A stretch of DNA of 64,000 nucleotides from Streptomyces himalayensis subsp. himalayensis (GCF_013778455.1 NZ_JACEHE010000007.1:62001-126000), one strand, 5' to 3'; counted from the first letter of the stretch, positions 43,023-52,395 are shown. Made by a program: numbers and translations. Notes: generated by a model from the letters alone, not told the origin.

Positions 43023-43034
43023 GACACCGGTTTC
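43023..43034. promoter_or_regulatory. LacI-type operator candidate GACACCGGTTTC before thuA-like gene
   Basis: It differs at one position from the palindrome GAAACCGGTTTC at 39011 and lies 33 bases before the ThuA-like start (43067). Confidence 0.5.
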
Positions 43035-43066
43035 CCTCAGACGCCTTGCATCTCTGGAGCATCACC

Positions 43067-43732
43067 ATGCCGCACCGCCGGCCCCAGGTCCTGGTCTACT
43101 CCCGCACCACCGCCTACCGGCACGACTCCATCCCGGACGGCATCCGCGCCTTCCGGGAGCTCGGTACGGAAAACGGTTTCGACGTCCATGCGACGGAGGA
43201 GCCGGAGGCGTTGGACGGCGGACTCGACCGGTACGCGGCTGTGGTGTTCCTCTCCACCAGCGGTGACGTCCTCACACCGCGGGGGAGGGAGGAGCTGAAG
43301 GGATACTGCGCCTCGGGCGGCGGCTTCATGGGTGTGCACGCGGCCGCCTGCACCGAGTACGACTGGCCGTTCTACGGGGAGCTGCTCGGCGCACGCTTCG
43401 CACGCCACCCCGAGCTGCAGCCAGGCGTCCTCACCATCGAGGACAAGGAGCACCCGGCCACTTGCCACCTGGGCGCCACCTGGGCGTTCACCGACGAGTG
43501 GTACGACTTCCGGGCCAGTCCGCGCGGTGCCGTGCGCGTGCTGGCCTCCGCCGACGAGTCCTCGTACGAGGGCGGGGGGATGGGGGACGACCATCCGCTC
43601 GTCTGGTGTCACGAGTACGGCGGCGCCCGGGTGTTCTACACCGCGCTCGGCCACACCGCCGAGGCCTACGACGATCCGGACTTCCGCGCCCATCTGCTCG
43701 GCGGCCTCCGCCACGTGGCGCGCCTGACCTGA
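43067..43732 (+). CDS. ThuA-domain protein
   Basis: This 221-residue protein of the ThuA (trehalose-utilisation-type) glutamine-amidotransferase-like fold has VLVYSRTTAYRHDSIPDGIR at the start, VVFLSTSGDVLTPRGREELK, GGGFMGVHAAACTEYDWPFY and VFYTALGHTAEAYDDPDFRA. ThuA-domain proteins are linked to sugar or disaccharide metabolism; the reaction is mostly unknown. ATG 43067 follows GGAGC. A LacI-like operator precedes it, tying it to the neighbouring LacI gene. Confidence 0.88.
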   Translation: MPHRRPQVLVYSRTTAYRHDSIPDGIRAFRELGTENGFDVHATEEPEALDGGLDRYAAVVFLSTSGDVLTPRGREELKGYCASGGGFMGVHAAACTEYDWPFYGELLGARFARHPELQPGVLTIEDKEHPATCHLGATWAFTDEWYDFRASPRGAVRVLASADESSYEGGGMGDDHPLVWCHEYGGARVFYTALGHTAEAYDDPDFRAHLLGGLRHVARLT

Positions 43733-43860
43733 TCGTCTGGCGGCCGCAGCGCGCGGCAAAGACCGGCCACCCCGGTGTGATCTTGCGCTTCACACCGGGG
43801 TGGCCCCCCACGGCACGTACGTCTCCGAACGTCCGACCCCCCACCAGACAGGAGAGACAC

Positions 43861-45108
43861 GTGAGCCGCACGAACAAGCACAGAACGCAATCAGCCAGCG
43901 GTATCAGCCGACGCGGGATGCTGAAGGCCGCCGGTGGGCTCGCTCTCGCAGGAGCGGCGGGTGCCACCGCCACAGCCCTCACCGCCGGCACCGCCGACGC
44001 CGCCCCGGCCACCTTCACCCACCCCGGCATGCTGCACATCTGGGGAGACCTCAACCGGGCTAAGGTACGGGTCGCCGCTGGGGACAATCCCTGGCTCGCC
44101 GGCTGGAACCGGCTGACCGCCAACTCCCACTCCCAGTCGACCTGGGTGGCCAACCCGCAGGCCACCATCATCCGCGGCGGCACCGGCGAGAACTACGGAA
44201 TCCTCTACAACGACATCCACGCCGCCTACCAGAACGCGCTGCGGTGGTGGGTCACCGGTTCCACCGCACACGGCGACTGCGCCAGGAACATCCTCAACGC
44301 CTGGTCGGCCACGCTGACCGAGGTCACCGGGAACGCCGACCGGTACCTTGCCGCCGGCCTCTACGGCTACCAGTTCGCCAACGCGGCCGAGCTGATGCGC
44401 GGCTACTCCGGGTTCGACCTGGAGCGCTTCAAGCGCATGATGCTCAACGTCTTCTACCCGCTCAACGACCGGTTCCTCCGCGAGCACAACGACGCCTGCA
44501 TCACCAACTACTGGGCGAACTGGGACCTGTGCAACATGAACTCGATCCTGGCGATCGGGATCCTGTGCGACGACGGCGCCAAGTACGACCAGGCCGTCAA
44601 CTACTTCAAGAACGGCGCGGGCAACGGCGCCATCAGGAAGGCCATCCCCTTCGTCTACGACAGCGAGGGGCTCGCCCAGTGGCAGGAGTCGGGCCGCGAC
44701 CAGGGCCACACCGTCATGGGCATCGGGCAGATGGGCGCCTTCTGCGAGATGGCCTGGAACCAGGGCGAGGACCTGTACGGCTACGACAACAACCGCTTCA
44801 TGAAAGCGGCCCAGTACGTCGCCAAGTACAACCTCGGTGAGAACGTCCCGTTCACCAAGTACACCTGGGGCACCGGCCAGAACTGCGCGTACAGCGAGCA
44901 CACCGTGATCTCGTCCGCGAGCCGCGGGCAGCTCCGGCCGGTGTGGGAGATCCTCCACTACCACTACGTCAGGCGCCGGGGCCTGTCCGTGCCGTACATC
45001 TCCCGCATGGCGGCCCAGGTCTACCCCGAGGGCGGCGGCGGGGACTACGGCTCGACCAGCGGCGGCTACGACCAGACCGGCTTCGGCACGCTGATGTACG
45101 CGAAGTGA
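43861..45108 (+). CDS. Secreted alginate-lyase family (polysaccharide lyase-like) protein
   Basis: This 415-residue protein starts at GTG 43861 after GGAGAG. The N terminus is a Tat-type signal (SRRGMLKAAGGLALAGAAG) with a cut near TADAAPA. The mature part is alpha-helical and aromatic-rich: NYWANWDLCNMNSILAIG, SGRDQGHTVMGIGQMGAF and PEGGGGDYGSTSGGYDQTG, as in PF05426-type lyases (alginate/glucuronan lyase relatives). It would act outside the cell on uronic-acid polysaccharides. Substrate and exact lyase family are not certain. Confidence 0.75.
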   Translation: MSRTNKHRTQSASGISRRGMLKAAGGLALAGAAGATATALTAGTADAAPATFTHPGMLHIWGDLNRAKVRVAAGDNPWLAGWNRLTANSHSQSTWVANPQATIIRGGTGENYGILYNDIHAAYQNALRWWVTGSTAHGDCARNILNAWSATLTEVTGNADRYLAAGLYGYQFANAAELMRGYSGFDLERFKRMMLNVFYPLNDRFLREHNDACITNYWANWDLCNMNSILAIGILCDDGAKYDQAVNYFKNGAGNGAIRKAIPFVYDSEGLAQWQESGRDQGHTVMGIGQMGAFCEMAWNQGEDLYGYDNNRFMKAAQYVAKYNLGENVPFTKYTWGTGQNCAYSEHTVISSASRGQLRPVWEILHYHYVRRRGLSVPYISRMAAQVYPEGGGGDYGSTSGGYDQTGFGTLMYAK

Positions 45109-45242
45109 CGCCCCGGACCCTGCCCTGACCCCCGGGGCAGGCGCAGGCCGCGGCACGCGCGCGTGGCGACCGCCCGTCGGCCACGCGCGCGTGCCGTCAT
45201 CGTGGTGCCGGCTCCGGTCCGGGCACCGCATACCCTGGCGTG

Positions 45243-45869
45243 ATGCAGGACGAGTACCGCACGGTGGCCCGCGAGGGCGTGCACGAGACCGAGATCAACC
45301 GCTCGCGCTTCCTGTGCGCGCTCGCGCCCGCGGCCACCGAGCAGGAGGCCCAGGACTTCGTCGCCCGCGTCCGCAAGGACCACGCCGACGCCACGCACAA
45401 CTGCTACGCGTACGTCATCGGCGCCGACGCGGCCGTGCAGAAGGCCAGCGACGACGGCGAGCCCGGCGGCACCGCGGGCGTACCCATGCTGCAGATGCTG
45501 ATGCGCCGCGACATGCGTTACGTCGTCGCCGTCGTCACCCGCTACTACGGCGGGGTCAAGCTCGGAGCGGGCGGGCTCATCCGGGCGTACGGGGGAGCTG
45601 TCGGCGAGGCCCTGGACGCCCTCGGCACGATCACCCGCCGCAGGTTCCGGCTGGCCACCGTGACGGTCGACCACCAGCGCGCCGGCAAGGTCCAGAACGA
45701 TCTGCGCGCGACGGGACGCGAGGTGCGGGACGTCCACTACGGCGATGCGGTCACCATCGAGATCGGGCTGCCGGACGCCGATGTCGAGGCCTTCCGGGCC
45801 TGGCTCGCCGATGCGACGGCGGGCACAGCGGGCTTCGAGCTGGGCGGAGAGGCGTACGGGGACGCCTGA
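45243..45869 (+). CDS. YigZ/IMPACT family protein
   Basis: This 208-residue protein has the UPF0029/IMPACT motif KASDDGEPGGTAGVPMLQ and YVVAVVTRYYGGVKLGAGGL with the RAYGGAVGEALDAL helix. A C-terminal DUF1949-type domain (TVTVDHQRAGKVQNDLRATG) completes the YigZ layout. It is a conserved housekeeping-type protein thought to be linked to translation; its role is poorly defined. An ATG at 45243 follows directly on a GTG at 45240; either could serve. Confidence 0.9.
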   Translation: MQDEYRTVAREGVHETEINRSRFLCALAPAATEQEAQDFVARVRKDHADATHNCYAYVIGADAAVQKASDDGEPGGTAGVPMLQMLMRRDMRYVVAVVTRYYGGVKLGAGGLIRAYGGAVGEALDALGTITRRRFRLATVTVDHQRAGKVQNDLRATGREVRDVHYGDAVTIEIGLPDADVEAFRAWLADATAGTAGFELGGEAYGDA

Positions 45870-45975
45870 AGCGGTGACCGGCGGACCGGCCGGCGGGGCA
45901 CTGCCCGGCGGACCGGCCGACCGAGGCAGTGTCCCCGGGACCGGCCGACCGCCTGGGCAGTGCCCAGCGGGCGGA

Positions 45976-47334
45976 TCAGAGCGCGCCCAGAGCCCACGGT
46001 CCGGTGATCGCGAACGTGATGCCGGGGGTCTGGATGTTCACGAACAGCCAGTTGCCGTTCTTCGGCTCGAACACGGAGCCGGCCCACTCGGAGGCCCTGT
46101 GGTCCGCGGCCGGGACATCCTTGCCCGCAGTCCCGCCGCGCAGGTCGACGTTGTTGGTGGCGAAGCGGAAGATCTCGCCGTCCGTGGTCAGCCCGTGGAC
46201 GTACTCCGTGCCGCCGCCGTCCTCGCACAGCACCAGGCCACCGCGGGGGCTGACGCACATGTTGTCCGGTGCGTTGAGCACGTCGGAGCCGGGTGAGGCG
46301 AAGAGGACACGGAACTCGTCGGTAGCCGGGTCGAGTTCGAAGACCTGGCCCTGGCGGGCGGGGCCACCGTCGGTCGTGATCACGTAGATGCGGTCGTTGC
46401 CGTACCAGGCGCCCTCGAGGCGGCTGAACACCGCGGCGCCGTTCGCCTGTGCCTGGAGGCGCACCGTGTCGGTCGCAGGGTCGACGTCGTCCACGGGCAC
46501 CCAGGAGACGGTGCCGTACGCCTTCTCCCCGTCGAGGCGGGTGTCGTACTTCGTGGTGCCGATGCGCAGGGCCTCGAGACGGCCGCCCTTGGACAGGTCG
46601 CCCGGCACCGCCGGAACGAACCGGTACAGCGATGCGTCGCCGCGGTCCTCGGTCTCGTAGACGTAGCCGGTCGCCGGGTCGACGGCGACGGCCTCGTGGT
46701 TGAACCGGCCCATGGCCGTGTAGGGCTCCGGGTTGCCCTTGCCCTCCGAGGCCACCTCGAAGATGTAGCCGTGGCGCTTGCCGGCGGTCGTGGAGAAGGT
46801 CTCCTCGCAGGTCAGCCAGGTGTTCCACGGGGTGGGCCCACCGGCGCAGTTGCGGATGGTGCCGCCGAGGCTGCCGTAGGACTCCAGCCACTGCCCGGCG
46901 TCCGGGTCGAAGACCAGGGTGGTGGTTCCGCCGCCCGCCTCGGGGTTGTAGGCCGGGGCTGTGAAGGCGGGTCCGGCGCCGCGCTCGTGGTTGCGGACGA
47001 GGTGGACGCGGTCCCCGTAGCGGAAGGCCGCCATGCCGTCATGCGCTCCCGGGGTGCGCACCCCGTCGTCCATGAGGTCGTTCGTCCAGCCGTAGGAGAT
47101 GTACTCGAACCCGCGCGGCAGCTGCAGCAGCTCCAGGCCGGTCGCCTGGTCCTTGACGGGGATCAGCGGGCCGTACCCGGCGTCGAATGCGTTCTTGACC
47201 GGCGCGGCTGCCGCCGTCCGTGCGGCAAGGGCCTGGAAGGGAACAGACGCGGCCGCGGCCACGGCAGCCCCGCGCAGGAGGGTACGTCGTTCGAAACCGG
47301 GACCGGTGGGTCTGCCGGCGGACGTGCCTGTCAT
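45976..47334 (-). CDS. PhoX-family secreted phosphatase-like protein
   Basis: This 452-residue protein has a Tat signal (FERRTLLRGAAVAAAASVPF) and the DUF839/PhoX beta-propeller: VHLVRNHERGAGPAFTAPAY, WNTWLTCEETFSTTAGKRHG, GRFNHEAVAVDPATGYVYET and NAPDNMCVSPRGGLVLCEDG. The CEE, NHE and ED residues correspond to the calcium/iron site of PhoX. It probably releases phosphate from organic esters outside the cell, although many propellers of this group are uncharacterised. Confidence 0.85.
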   Translation of the reverse strand: MTGTSAGRPTGPGFERRTLLRGAAVAAAASVPFQALAARTAAAAPVKNAFDAGYGPLIPVKDQATGLELLQLPRGFEYISYGWTNDLMDDGVRTPGAHDGMAAFRYGDRVHLVRNHERGAGPAFTAPAYNPEAGGGTTTLVFDPDAGQWLESYGSLGGTIRNCAGGPTPWNTWLTCEETFSTTAGKRHGYIFEVASEGKGNPEPYTAMGRFNHEAVAVDPATGYVYETEDRGDASLYRFVPAVPGDLSKGGRLEALRIGTTKYDTRLDGEKAYGTVSWVPVDDVDPATDTVRLQAQANGAAVFSRLEGAWYGNDRIYVITTDGGPARQGQVFELDPATDEFRVLFASPGSDVLNAPDNMCVSPRGGLVLCEDGGGTEYVHGLTTDGEIFRFATNNVDLRGGTAGKDVPAADHRASEWAGSVFEPKNGNWLFVNIQTPGITFAITGPWALGAL

Positions 47335-47402
47335 GGGAGTCCTCTCGGTGCAGCGAGCCGGGGGGCGGCGGGAGTCACACTAGGAGCGAACTCTTCGTCC
47401 TT

Positions 47403-47427
47403 TCCCAACGGAAGATGAGCGTTGGGA
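47403..47427. promoter_or_regulatory. Inverted repeat upstream of the PhoX gene
   Basis: TCCCAACG (47403-47410) and CGTTGGGA (47420-47427) form a perfect 8-base stem with a 9-base loop. It lies 69 bases before the PhoX start and 145 bases past the stop of the isomerase gene, so it could be an operator or a terminator. The 237-base gap has nothing else of note. Confidence 0.4.
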
Positions 47428-47571
47428 GAACCTCTCTCAGTCACTGATCGGGGGACCGTTCAGGGCAGCACCGTCGGCGGAGTCCACGCGCAGACGGTCG
47501 TGGTCGCCCGGGGGTACAGCCGTGGTCCCGCGCCCGGTCGACGGGCGCGGGGCCGGGGTAGTGCGGGTGGG

Positions 47572-48570
47572 TCAGAGGGCTGCCGCCGCGCTGTGCAGGT
47601 TCTTGGCGGCCAGCGCGAGTCCTTCGGCCTGGGAGTAGGCGGCGTCCTCGTGCTCGATGTTCACGGCCATGTCCGGGTCGATCTCGGCGAGGGCGCGCAG
47701 GAAATCGGTCCAGAAGGGGACGTCGTTGCCGAGGCCGACGGCGACGAACTTCCACGCCGGGTTCTCCGGCCAGGCGTTGCACCAGAACCCGTAGCCGGTG
47801 GGCACCTTGCCGGGCGCGTCGGCGGGCACGCGCGTGAACGACGTGTCCAGCACGCCGCGGATGTCGGCGCCGGGGCAGAGCGTCGCGTCCTTCGCGGCGG
47901 CGTGGAACACCAGCGGCCCCAGCCACTTGATGGAGGCGACGACGTCCATGCCCTGCCACATCAGGTGGGAGGGGTCCATCTCGGCGCCGATGTTCGTGGC
48001 GCCGACCTCGTCGACGAGGCGCTTCAGGGTGACCGGGGAGAACACCACGTTGTGCGGGTGCATCTCGATGGCGACCCGGATGTCGTTCTCCCGGGCCAGC
48101 GCGTCGATCTCCTTCCAGAACGCGACGGCCACGCCCCACTGGTAGTCCAGGACGTCCATGTAGACGCCGTCCCACGGGTTCACGACCCATGAGGGGTACG
48201 TGGCGTCGGGGTCGGAGCCGGGGGTGCCGGACATGGTGACGACGTGCTTCACGCCGAGCAGGCCGGCGAGGCGGATGGTGCGGCGCAGGTCGTCGGCGTG
48301 CTTCGGGCCGACTCCGGGGAGCGGGTTGAGCGGGTTGCCGTTGCAGTTCAGCCCGGTCAGTTCCATCCCGCGGTCGGCGAAGGTGGCCAGGTACTCGTCG
48401 CGTGCGGTGGCCGAGGACAGCAGGAGATCGACCGGGCAGTGCGGGGAGGGGATGAAGCCGCCGGCGTTGACCTCCACCGAGGTCAGACCGTTCTCCTTCA
48501 GGATGTCGAGGGCGTCGGTGAGGGGCCGGTCGTGCAGGCAGGCGGTGTAGGCGCCGAGCTTGAGGGCCAT
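47572..48570 (-). CDS. Sugar phosphate isomerase/epimerase (AP-endonuclease-2-like TIM barrel)
   Basis: This 332-residue xylose-isomerase-like TIM barrel has VEVNAGGFIPSPHCPVDLLL, GVKHVVTMSGTPGSDPDATY, IRVAIEMHPHNVVFSP (metal Glu) and IGAEMDPSHLMWQGMDVVAS (Asp and His). Members isomerise or epimerise keto-sugars and inosose. It follows the Gfo/Idh oxidoreductase gene by 25 bases, the usual pairing in oxidise-then-rearrange pathways for inositols or rare sugars. The true substrate is unknown. Confidence 0.87.
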   Translation of the reverse strand: MALKLGAYTACLHDRPLTDALDILKENGLTSVEVNAGGFIPSPHCPVDLLLSSATARDEYLATFADRGMELTGLNCNGNPLNPLPGVGPKHADDLRRTIRLAGLLGVKHVVTMSGTPGSDPDATYPSWVVNPWDGVYMDVLDYQWGVAVAFWKEIDALARENDIRVAIEMHPHNVVFSPVTLKRLVDEVGATNIGAEMDPSHLMWQGMDVVASIKWLGPLVFHAAAKDATLCPGADIRGVLDTSFTRVPADAPGKVPTGYGFWCNAWPENPAWKFVAVGLGNDVPFWTDFLRALAEIDPDMAVNIEHEDAAYSQAEGLALAAKNLHSAAAAL

Positions 48571-48595
48571 GTGCGTACTCCTTGGGTGCGGGTGG

Positions 48596-49792
48596 TCAGG
48601 AGGCGGACGGAACCGGGGTGAGCGCGCCGCTGTTGCGGGAGGAGTCGACGACTGCCTGGATGATCTCCATGGTTCGCAGTGCGTCGGCGAACGTGGCGCA
48701 GGCCGGCAGCGGGTCGGCCAAGCCCGCGATCTGGTCGAGGAAGGCCCGGGCCTGGTAGGTGAAGTTGTCGGCGTTGCTGGCGCCCACACCCGGCGCCTCC
48801 ATCGGGACCCCACCCGCGAAGTACGGCAGCTGCGGGCCGGCGATGATCTGACGGGCGCCGCGCGTACGGGCCTCGGGCTGGGCGTCGTCGAAGAGGTACT
48901 CGGCGGGCCGGTGCTGGTCGAACGCGGCCCGGCCGCCGAGGCCCAGGACGTCGAAGGAGAGCCCGTTGGGCAGGCCGAAGCCGGTTCGCGTCACCGAGAA
49001 GGTGCCGACGAGACCGGACTCGAAGCGGGCGGTGAAGGACGCGGTGTCCTCGTTCTCGACCTCGCCGACCTCGTCGGAGACGGGGGCCGCGTTGTGTCCG
49101 ACGACCGCGCCCAGCGGCAGAGGCCGCTTGGGGATCTGCGTCGACAGCGTGGCACCGGAGACCATGGCGATGGACCCGGCGACGTACTCGGCGGCGTCGA
49201 TGATGTGCGAGCCGACGTCCCCGAGCGCGCCGGAGCCGGGGCCGCCCTTGAACCGCCAGCTCAGCGGGCCGTTCGGGTCGGTCGCGTAGTCGCACCAGTA
49301 CCGGCCGCTGAACAGCGTGAGGTCGCCCAGCTCGCCGCGCTGGACGTGGTCGCGGATCGCGGCGATGGCGGGGGAACGGCGGAAGGTGTACCCGACAGCG
49401 GTCACGACGTCGGCGGTGCGCTCGAGCTCGGCCATCGCGCGGGCGTCCTCGAGCGAACCGGCCAGCGGCTTCTCGCACAGCACGTGCTTGCCCGCGGCGA
49501 CCAGCGCCTCCGCGATCGGGCGGTGCAACGCGTTGCCTACGACGATGCTGACGGCGTCGATCGTCGGGTCCTCGACGACGGCCTCCCAGCTCGGGAGTGC
49601 CTTCTCGTAGCCGTAGCGGCGGGCGGCGTCCTCGCCGAGTTCGACGTTGGCGTCGGCTATCGCGGCCAGGCGGACCGGCGGCAGGCCGGCACCGAAGACC
49701 GTGTTCACGTTGCGGTAGCCGGCGGCGTGGCTGCGGCCGGCCATACCGGCTCCGATCACCGCGACGGAGATGGGCTGGCTTGAGGTGGTCAT
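48596..49792 (-). CDS. Gfo/Idh/MocA family oxidoreductase
   Basis: This 398-residue NAD(P)-dependent sugar dehydrogenase has SVAVIGAGMAGRSHAAGYRN at the N terminus, the catalytic Lys in GKHVLCEKPLAGSLEDA, and GALGDVGSHIIDAAEYVAG for substrate binding. ATG 49792 gives the standard start. It sits between two TIM-barrel isomerase genes and would oxidise a cyclitol or sugar. A 36-codon stub of a second such gene exists upstream at 52396. Confidence 0.9.
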   Translation of the reverse strand: MTTSSQPISVAVIGAGMAGRSHAAGYRNVNTVFGAGLPPVRLAAIADANVELGEDAARRYGYEKALPSWEAVVEDPTIDAVSIVVGNALHRPIAEALVAAGKHVLCEKPLAGSLEDARAMAELERTADVVTAVGYTFRRSPAIAAIRDHVQRGELGDLTLFSGRYWCDYATDPNGPLSWRFKGGPGSGALGDVGSHIIDAAEYVAGSIAMVSGATLSTQIPKRPLPLGAVVGHNAAPVSDEVGEVENEDTASFTARFESGLVGTFSVTRTGFGLPNGLSFDVLGLGGRAAFDQHRPAEYLFDDAQPEARTRGARQIIAGPQLPYFAGGVPMEAPGVGASNADNFTYQARAFLDQIAGLADPLPACATFADALRTMEIIQAVVDSSRNSGALTPVPSAS

Positions 49793-49991
49793 GGGTGTGC
49801 CCTTCGGGGAGCGGACGGCAATGTCAGCTGGGGTGGGGAAGTTGAAGCGGGCGGTCGTCTGGTGGGGTGGGCTGGGCAAGCGTGTGGTGACGACCTTGGG
49901 GCGGGTGTTGCCAATGGGTTGTCAGTACTGGATGTCGCGGGCCGGTGAACGGCCACGCCGGCGAGGTACGTGCAGGGGTGGCCGCGCCCCG

Positions 49992-50849
49992 TCAAGACCA
50001 GCTGGCCAGGCACTCGTTGATCTTCTCGCGCATGAACACCGAGGACTCCTTGGCCAGTTCCTCCCACGCGAAGACGCAGGCGGTCAGCGTGCCGTCGAAG
50101 CCGTTCGCGCGCAGTTCGCGGAAGAGCTCGTCGAAGTCGACCTCGCCCTGGCCGATGTCGAGGTGCTGGTGGATGCGGGCCTGGGTACCGGGCGGGTTGA
50201 GGATGTAACGGTTGCCGGAGGACGCTGTGTGGTCGAACGCGTCGGCCAGGTGGACGTGGGTCAGCAGGTCGCCCGCGTACTTGATGATGCCGGGGGCGTC
50301 GTTGCCGATGTGGAAGGTGTGCGGGGCGCAGTACAGGAAGCTGACGTTGGGGTGGTTGATGCCCCGGATGAGGTTGACCGCGTCGTAGCCGTTCTCGATG
50401 AAGTCGTCCGGGTGCGGTTCCAGGGCGAGGCGGATGCCCTCGCGCTCGAACAGCGGCAGCAGTTCGTCCAGGGACTTCCAGAACTGGGCCTCGCTGCGGT
50501 CGGGCTCCTCCGGCCGGCCGTTGAACTCGGAGATCATGCTGTCCACCCCGAGGTCGGCAGCTATCTGGATGGCGCGCTTCCAGTACCGTACGGCGGCCTG
50601 CCGGGCGTCCTCGTCGGGGCCGGACCAGCGGAACAGAGGCAGGAGTGAGGAGATGCCGACGCCCGCCGCTTCCAGGGCCTTGCGGAACTTCCGTACGGTG
50701 GCGTCGTCGACGCGCGGGTGCCGGAAGAACGGGATGAAGTCCTCCCGGGGTGACAGTTCGATCCACTCGTAGCCCAACTCCGAGACCACCGCGGGCAGTT
50801 CGAGCAACGGAACATTGCGGATCATGTACGGGTCGAGGGCGATCTTCAC
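49992..50849 (-). CDS. Sugar phosphate isomerase/epimerase (TIM barrel), second
   Basis: This 285-residue protein has the same fold as the one at 47572 but a different branch: MKIALDPYMIRNVPLLELPA, LALEPHPDDFIENGYDAVNL (metal Glu/His), THVHLADAFDHTASSGNRY and GQGEVDFDELFRELRANGFD. It resembles hydroxypyruvate/inosose isomerase-like proteins in cyclitol operons. It is downstream of the transporter remnant, with 83 bases between them. Confidence 0.87.
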   Translation of the reverse strand: MKIALDPYMIRNVPLLELPAVVSELGYEWIELSPREDFIPFFRHPRVDDATVRKFRKALEAAGVGISSLLPLFRWSGPDEDARQAAVRYWKRAIQIAADLGVDSMISEFNGRPEEPDRSEAQFWKSLDELLPLFEREGIRLALEPHPDDFIENGYDAVNLIRGINHPNVSFLYCAPHTFHIGNDAPGIIKYAGDLLTHVHLADAFDHTASSGNRYILNPPGTQARIHQHLDIGQGEVDFDELFRELRANGFDGTLTACVFAWEELAKESSVFMREKINECLASWS

Positions 50850-50932
50850 GAGGGGGTGCCTTCCGGTGTGTCCAGGGGATGCGGGTGGCTGATGTGTTCG
50901 CCGGTGTCAGGAGGCGCCTTCCGAGGGCGCCG

Positions 50933-51208
50933 CTACGGGGCCGTGGGGTCTTCCTCCTCGGGGAGCCCCTCGACGTCGACGCCGCGGACCTGTGCCAGCT
51001 CGTGTTTGAGGGCGGCGGTGGGCTCGTCGAGGATGAGGACGCAGGCGCCGAAGTAGACGGAGCGGGCGATGGCGACGCACTGGCGCCGGCCGCGGGCCGG
51101 CAGCCTGCGCCCCAGGGACCGCTGGGCGGTGCGGCTGTCCTTGGGGGCGGCCGGCGAGGCCGGCGACGAGGGACTCGTCGCCGGTGCCGTTGCTTGGGTC
51201 ATCGTCAT
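50933..51208 (-). pseudogene. Fused remnants of a ribose-type ABC permease (start) and ATPase (end)
   Basis: The first 35 or so codons (MTMTQATAPATSPSS, then DSRTAQRSL) look like the cytoplasmic N terminus of an RbsC-type permease; the ATG shares a base with the binding-protein stop (TGATG). The frame then passes directly into GRRQCVAIARSVYFGACVLI, LDEPTAAL, the signature and Walker B of a sugar ABC ATPase, and ends KHELAQVRGVDVEGLPEEED. Nearly all of the permease, the Walker A and most of the ATPase are gone. Only 92 codons remain, so uptake by this system is lost unless another transporter substitutes. Confidence 0.78.
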
Positions 51209-52227
51209 CACCGGGTGCCCTTCGCGGCGAACTCGGCGACGGTGTCGACGTTGCTCTTGTCGACGAACGCCGGACCGGTGAAGACGGGGGCCTCGCCGCC
51301 GCCCACGTAGTTGCCGTTGTTCTTGTAGAGCCACAGCGAGTCGACCGCCAGGTAGCCCTGCAGATAGGGCTGCTGGTCCACGGCGAACTCGATGTCGCCG
51401 TCCTTGATGGCGCTCACCAGGTCCTTGTTGAGGTCGAAGGTGGAGACCTTCGCCTTGCTGCTGGCGTCCGACACCGACTCGACGGCCGTCAGTGCGAAGG
51501 GCGCGCCCAGCGTGACCACCTGGTCGATGGAGGAGTCCTGCTTGAGCTTGGCGGTGATGGTGGACTTGGTGGCCGGCATGTCGTTGCCGTTGACGTAGAG
51601 GTTCTCCACCTTGCCCTTGAAGGTCTTCTTCACACCGGCGCAGCGCGCCTCCAGGCCGACGTGCCCCTGGACCTGGACGACACAGATCGCGTTCTTCGCC
51701 CCGGTCTCGTTGAGCTTCTCGCCGAAGGCCTCGCCGGCGACGGACTCGTCCTGCCCGAAGAACTCCAGCAGCCCCTGGTCCTTCCACTGGTCCATACCGG
51801 AGTTGAAGCCCACGACGGGGATGCCCGCCTTGTGCGCCTTGGCGATGGCGTCCTTCAGGGCGTCCGGCTTGGCGAGGGTGACCGCGATGCCGTCGACCTT
51901 CTGGTCGATGGCGTTCTGGATCAGGTTGGCCTGGCCGCCCGCGCTCTCGTCGTTGGAGTAGATCAGCTTGACGTTGTCCTTGGCCGCGGCGGCCTGGGCG
52001 CCCTTGCGGATGATGTCCCAGAAGGTGTCGCCGGAGGGCGCGTGCGTGACCATCGCGATCGTCATGCGCGGGGTGTCGGCCTTGCCGGCGGAGACGTTGT
52101 CCGCGGCCTCCTCGGCCTTCTTGCCGCCGGAGTCGCTGGAGCAGCCCGCGAGGGTCAGGGCGGCCGCCGCGGTCACGGCCACGACGGGGGCGATTCTGCG
52201 GGAACGGGGACTGGGTGTGTGCTTCAT
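51208..52227 (-). CDS. Sugar ABC transporter substrate-binding lipoprotein (ribose/inositol type)
   Basis: This protein of about 339 residues has a lipoprotein signal (VTAAAALTLAGCSSDSGG) and the type I periplasmic-binding fold: MTIAMVTHAPSGDTFWDIIR, AAAAKDNVKLIYSNDE, AGIPVVGFNSGMDQWKDQG and DIEFAVDQQPYLQGYLAVDS. It belongs to the RbsB/inositol group. It appears intact, but the permease and ATPase genes after it have been reduced to a 92-codon scrap. ATG 52227 is chosen; GTG 52239 is possible. A 32-base tandem repeat lies just upstream. Confidence 0.88.
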   Translation of the reverse strand: MKHTPSPRSRRIAPVVAVTAAAALTLAGCSSDSGGKKAEEAADNVSAGKADTPRMTIAMVTHAPSGDTFWDIIRKGAQAAAAKDNVKLIYSNDESAGGQANLIQNAIDQKVDGIAVTLAKPDALKDAIAKAHKAGIPVVGFNSGMDQWKDQGLLEFFGQDESVAGEAFGEKLNETGAKNAICVVQVQGHVGLEARCAGVKKTFKGKVENLYVNGNDMPATKSTITAKLKQDSSIDQVVTLGAPFALTAVESVSDASSKAKVSTFDLNKDLVSAIKDGDIEFAVDQQPYLQGYLAVDSLWLYKNNGNYVGGGEAPVFTGPAFVDKSNVDTVAEFAAKGTR

Positions 52228-52241
52228 GGCTTTGTGCACCT

Positions 52242-52305
52242 CACTGTGCGACTGGGAGGGGGAAGTGGATCGGCACTGTGCGACTGGGAGGGGGAAGTGG
52301 GTCGG
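52242..52305 (-). repeat. 32-base tandem duplication upstream of the binding-protein gene
   Basis: CACTGTGCGACTGGGAGGGG at 52242 and again at 52274 begins two 32-base copies with one difference. The copies lie in the leader of the binding-protein gene. Confidence 0.9.
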
Positions 52306-52395
52306 CGGCCGCTGGGTCGGGGACGGAGCGGTCGCGACGGCTGCGGTCAGGGTCGCGGCACGTTCCTGAGCAGGCTGAATGCGGTTCTGCCAGTC

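Noticed and set aside
43891..45231. A 446-codon minus-strand frame opposite the secreted lyase gene
   Set aside because: Antisense shadow; the plus-strand protein has a Tat signal and conserved motifs.
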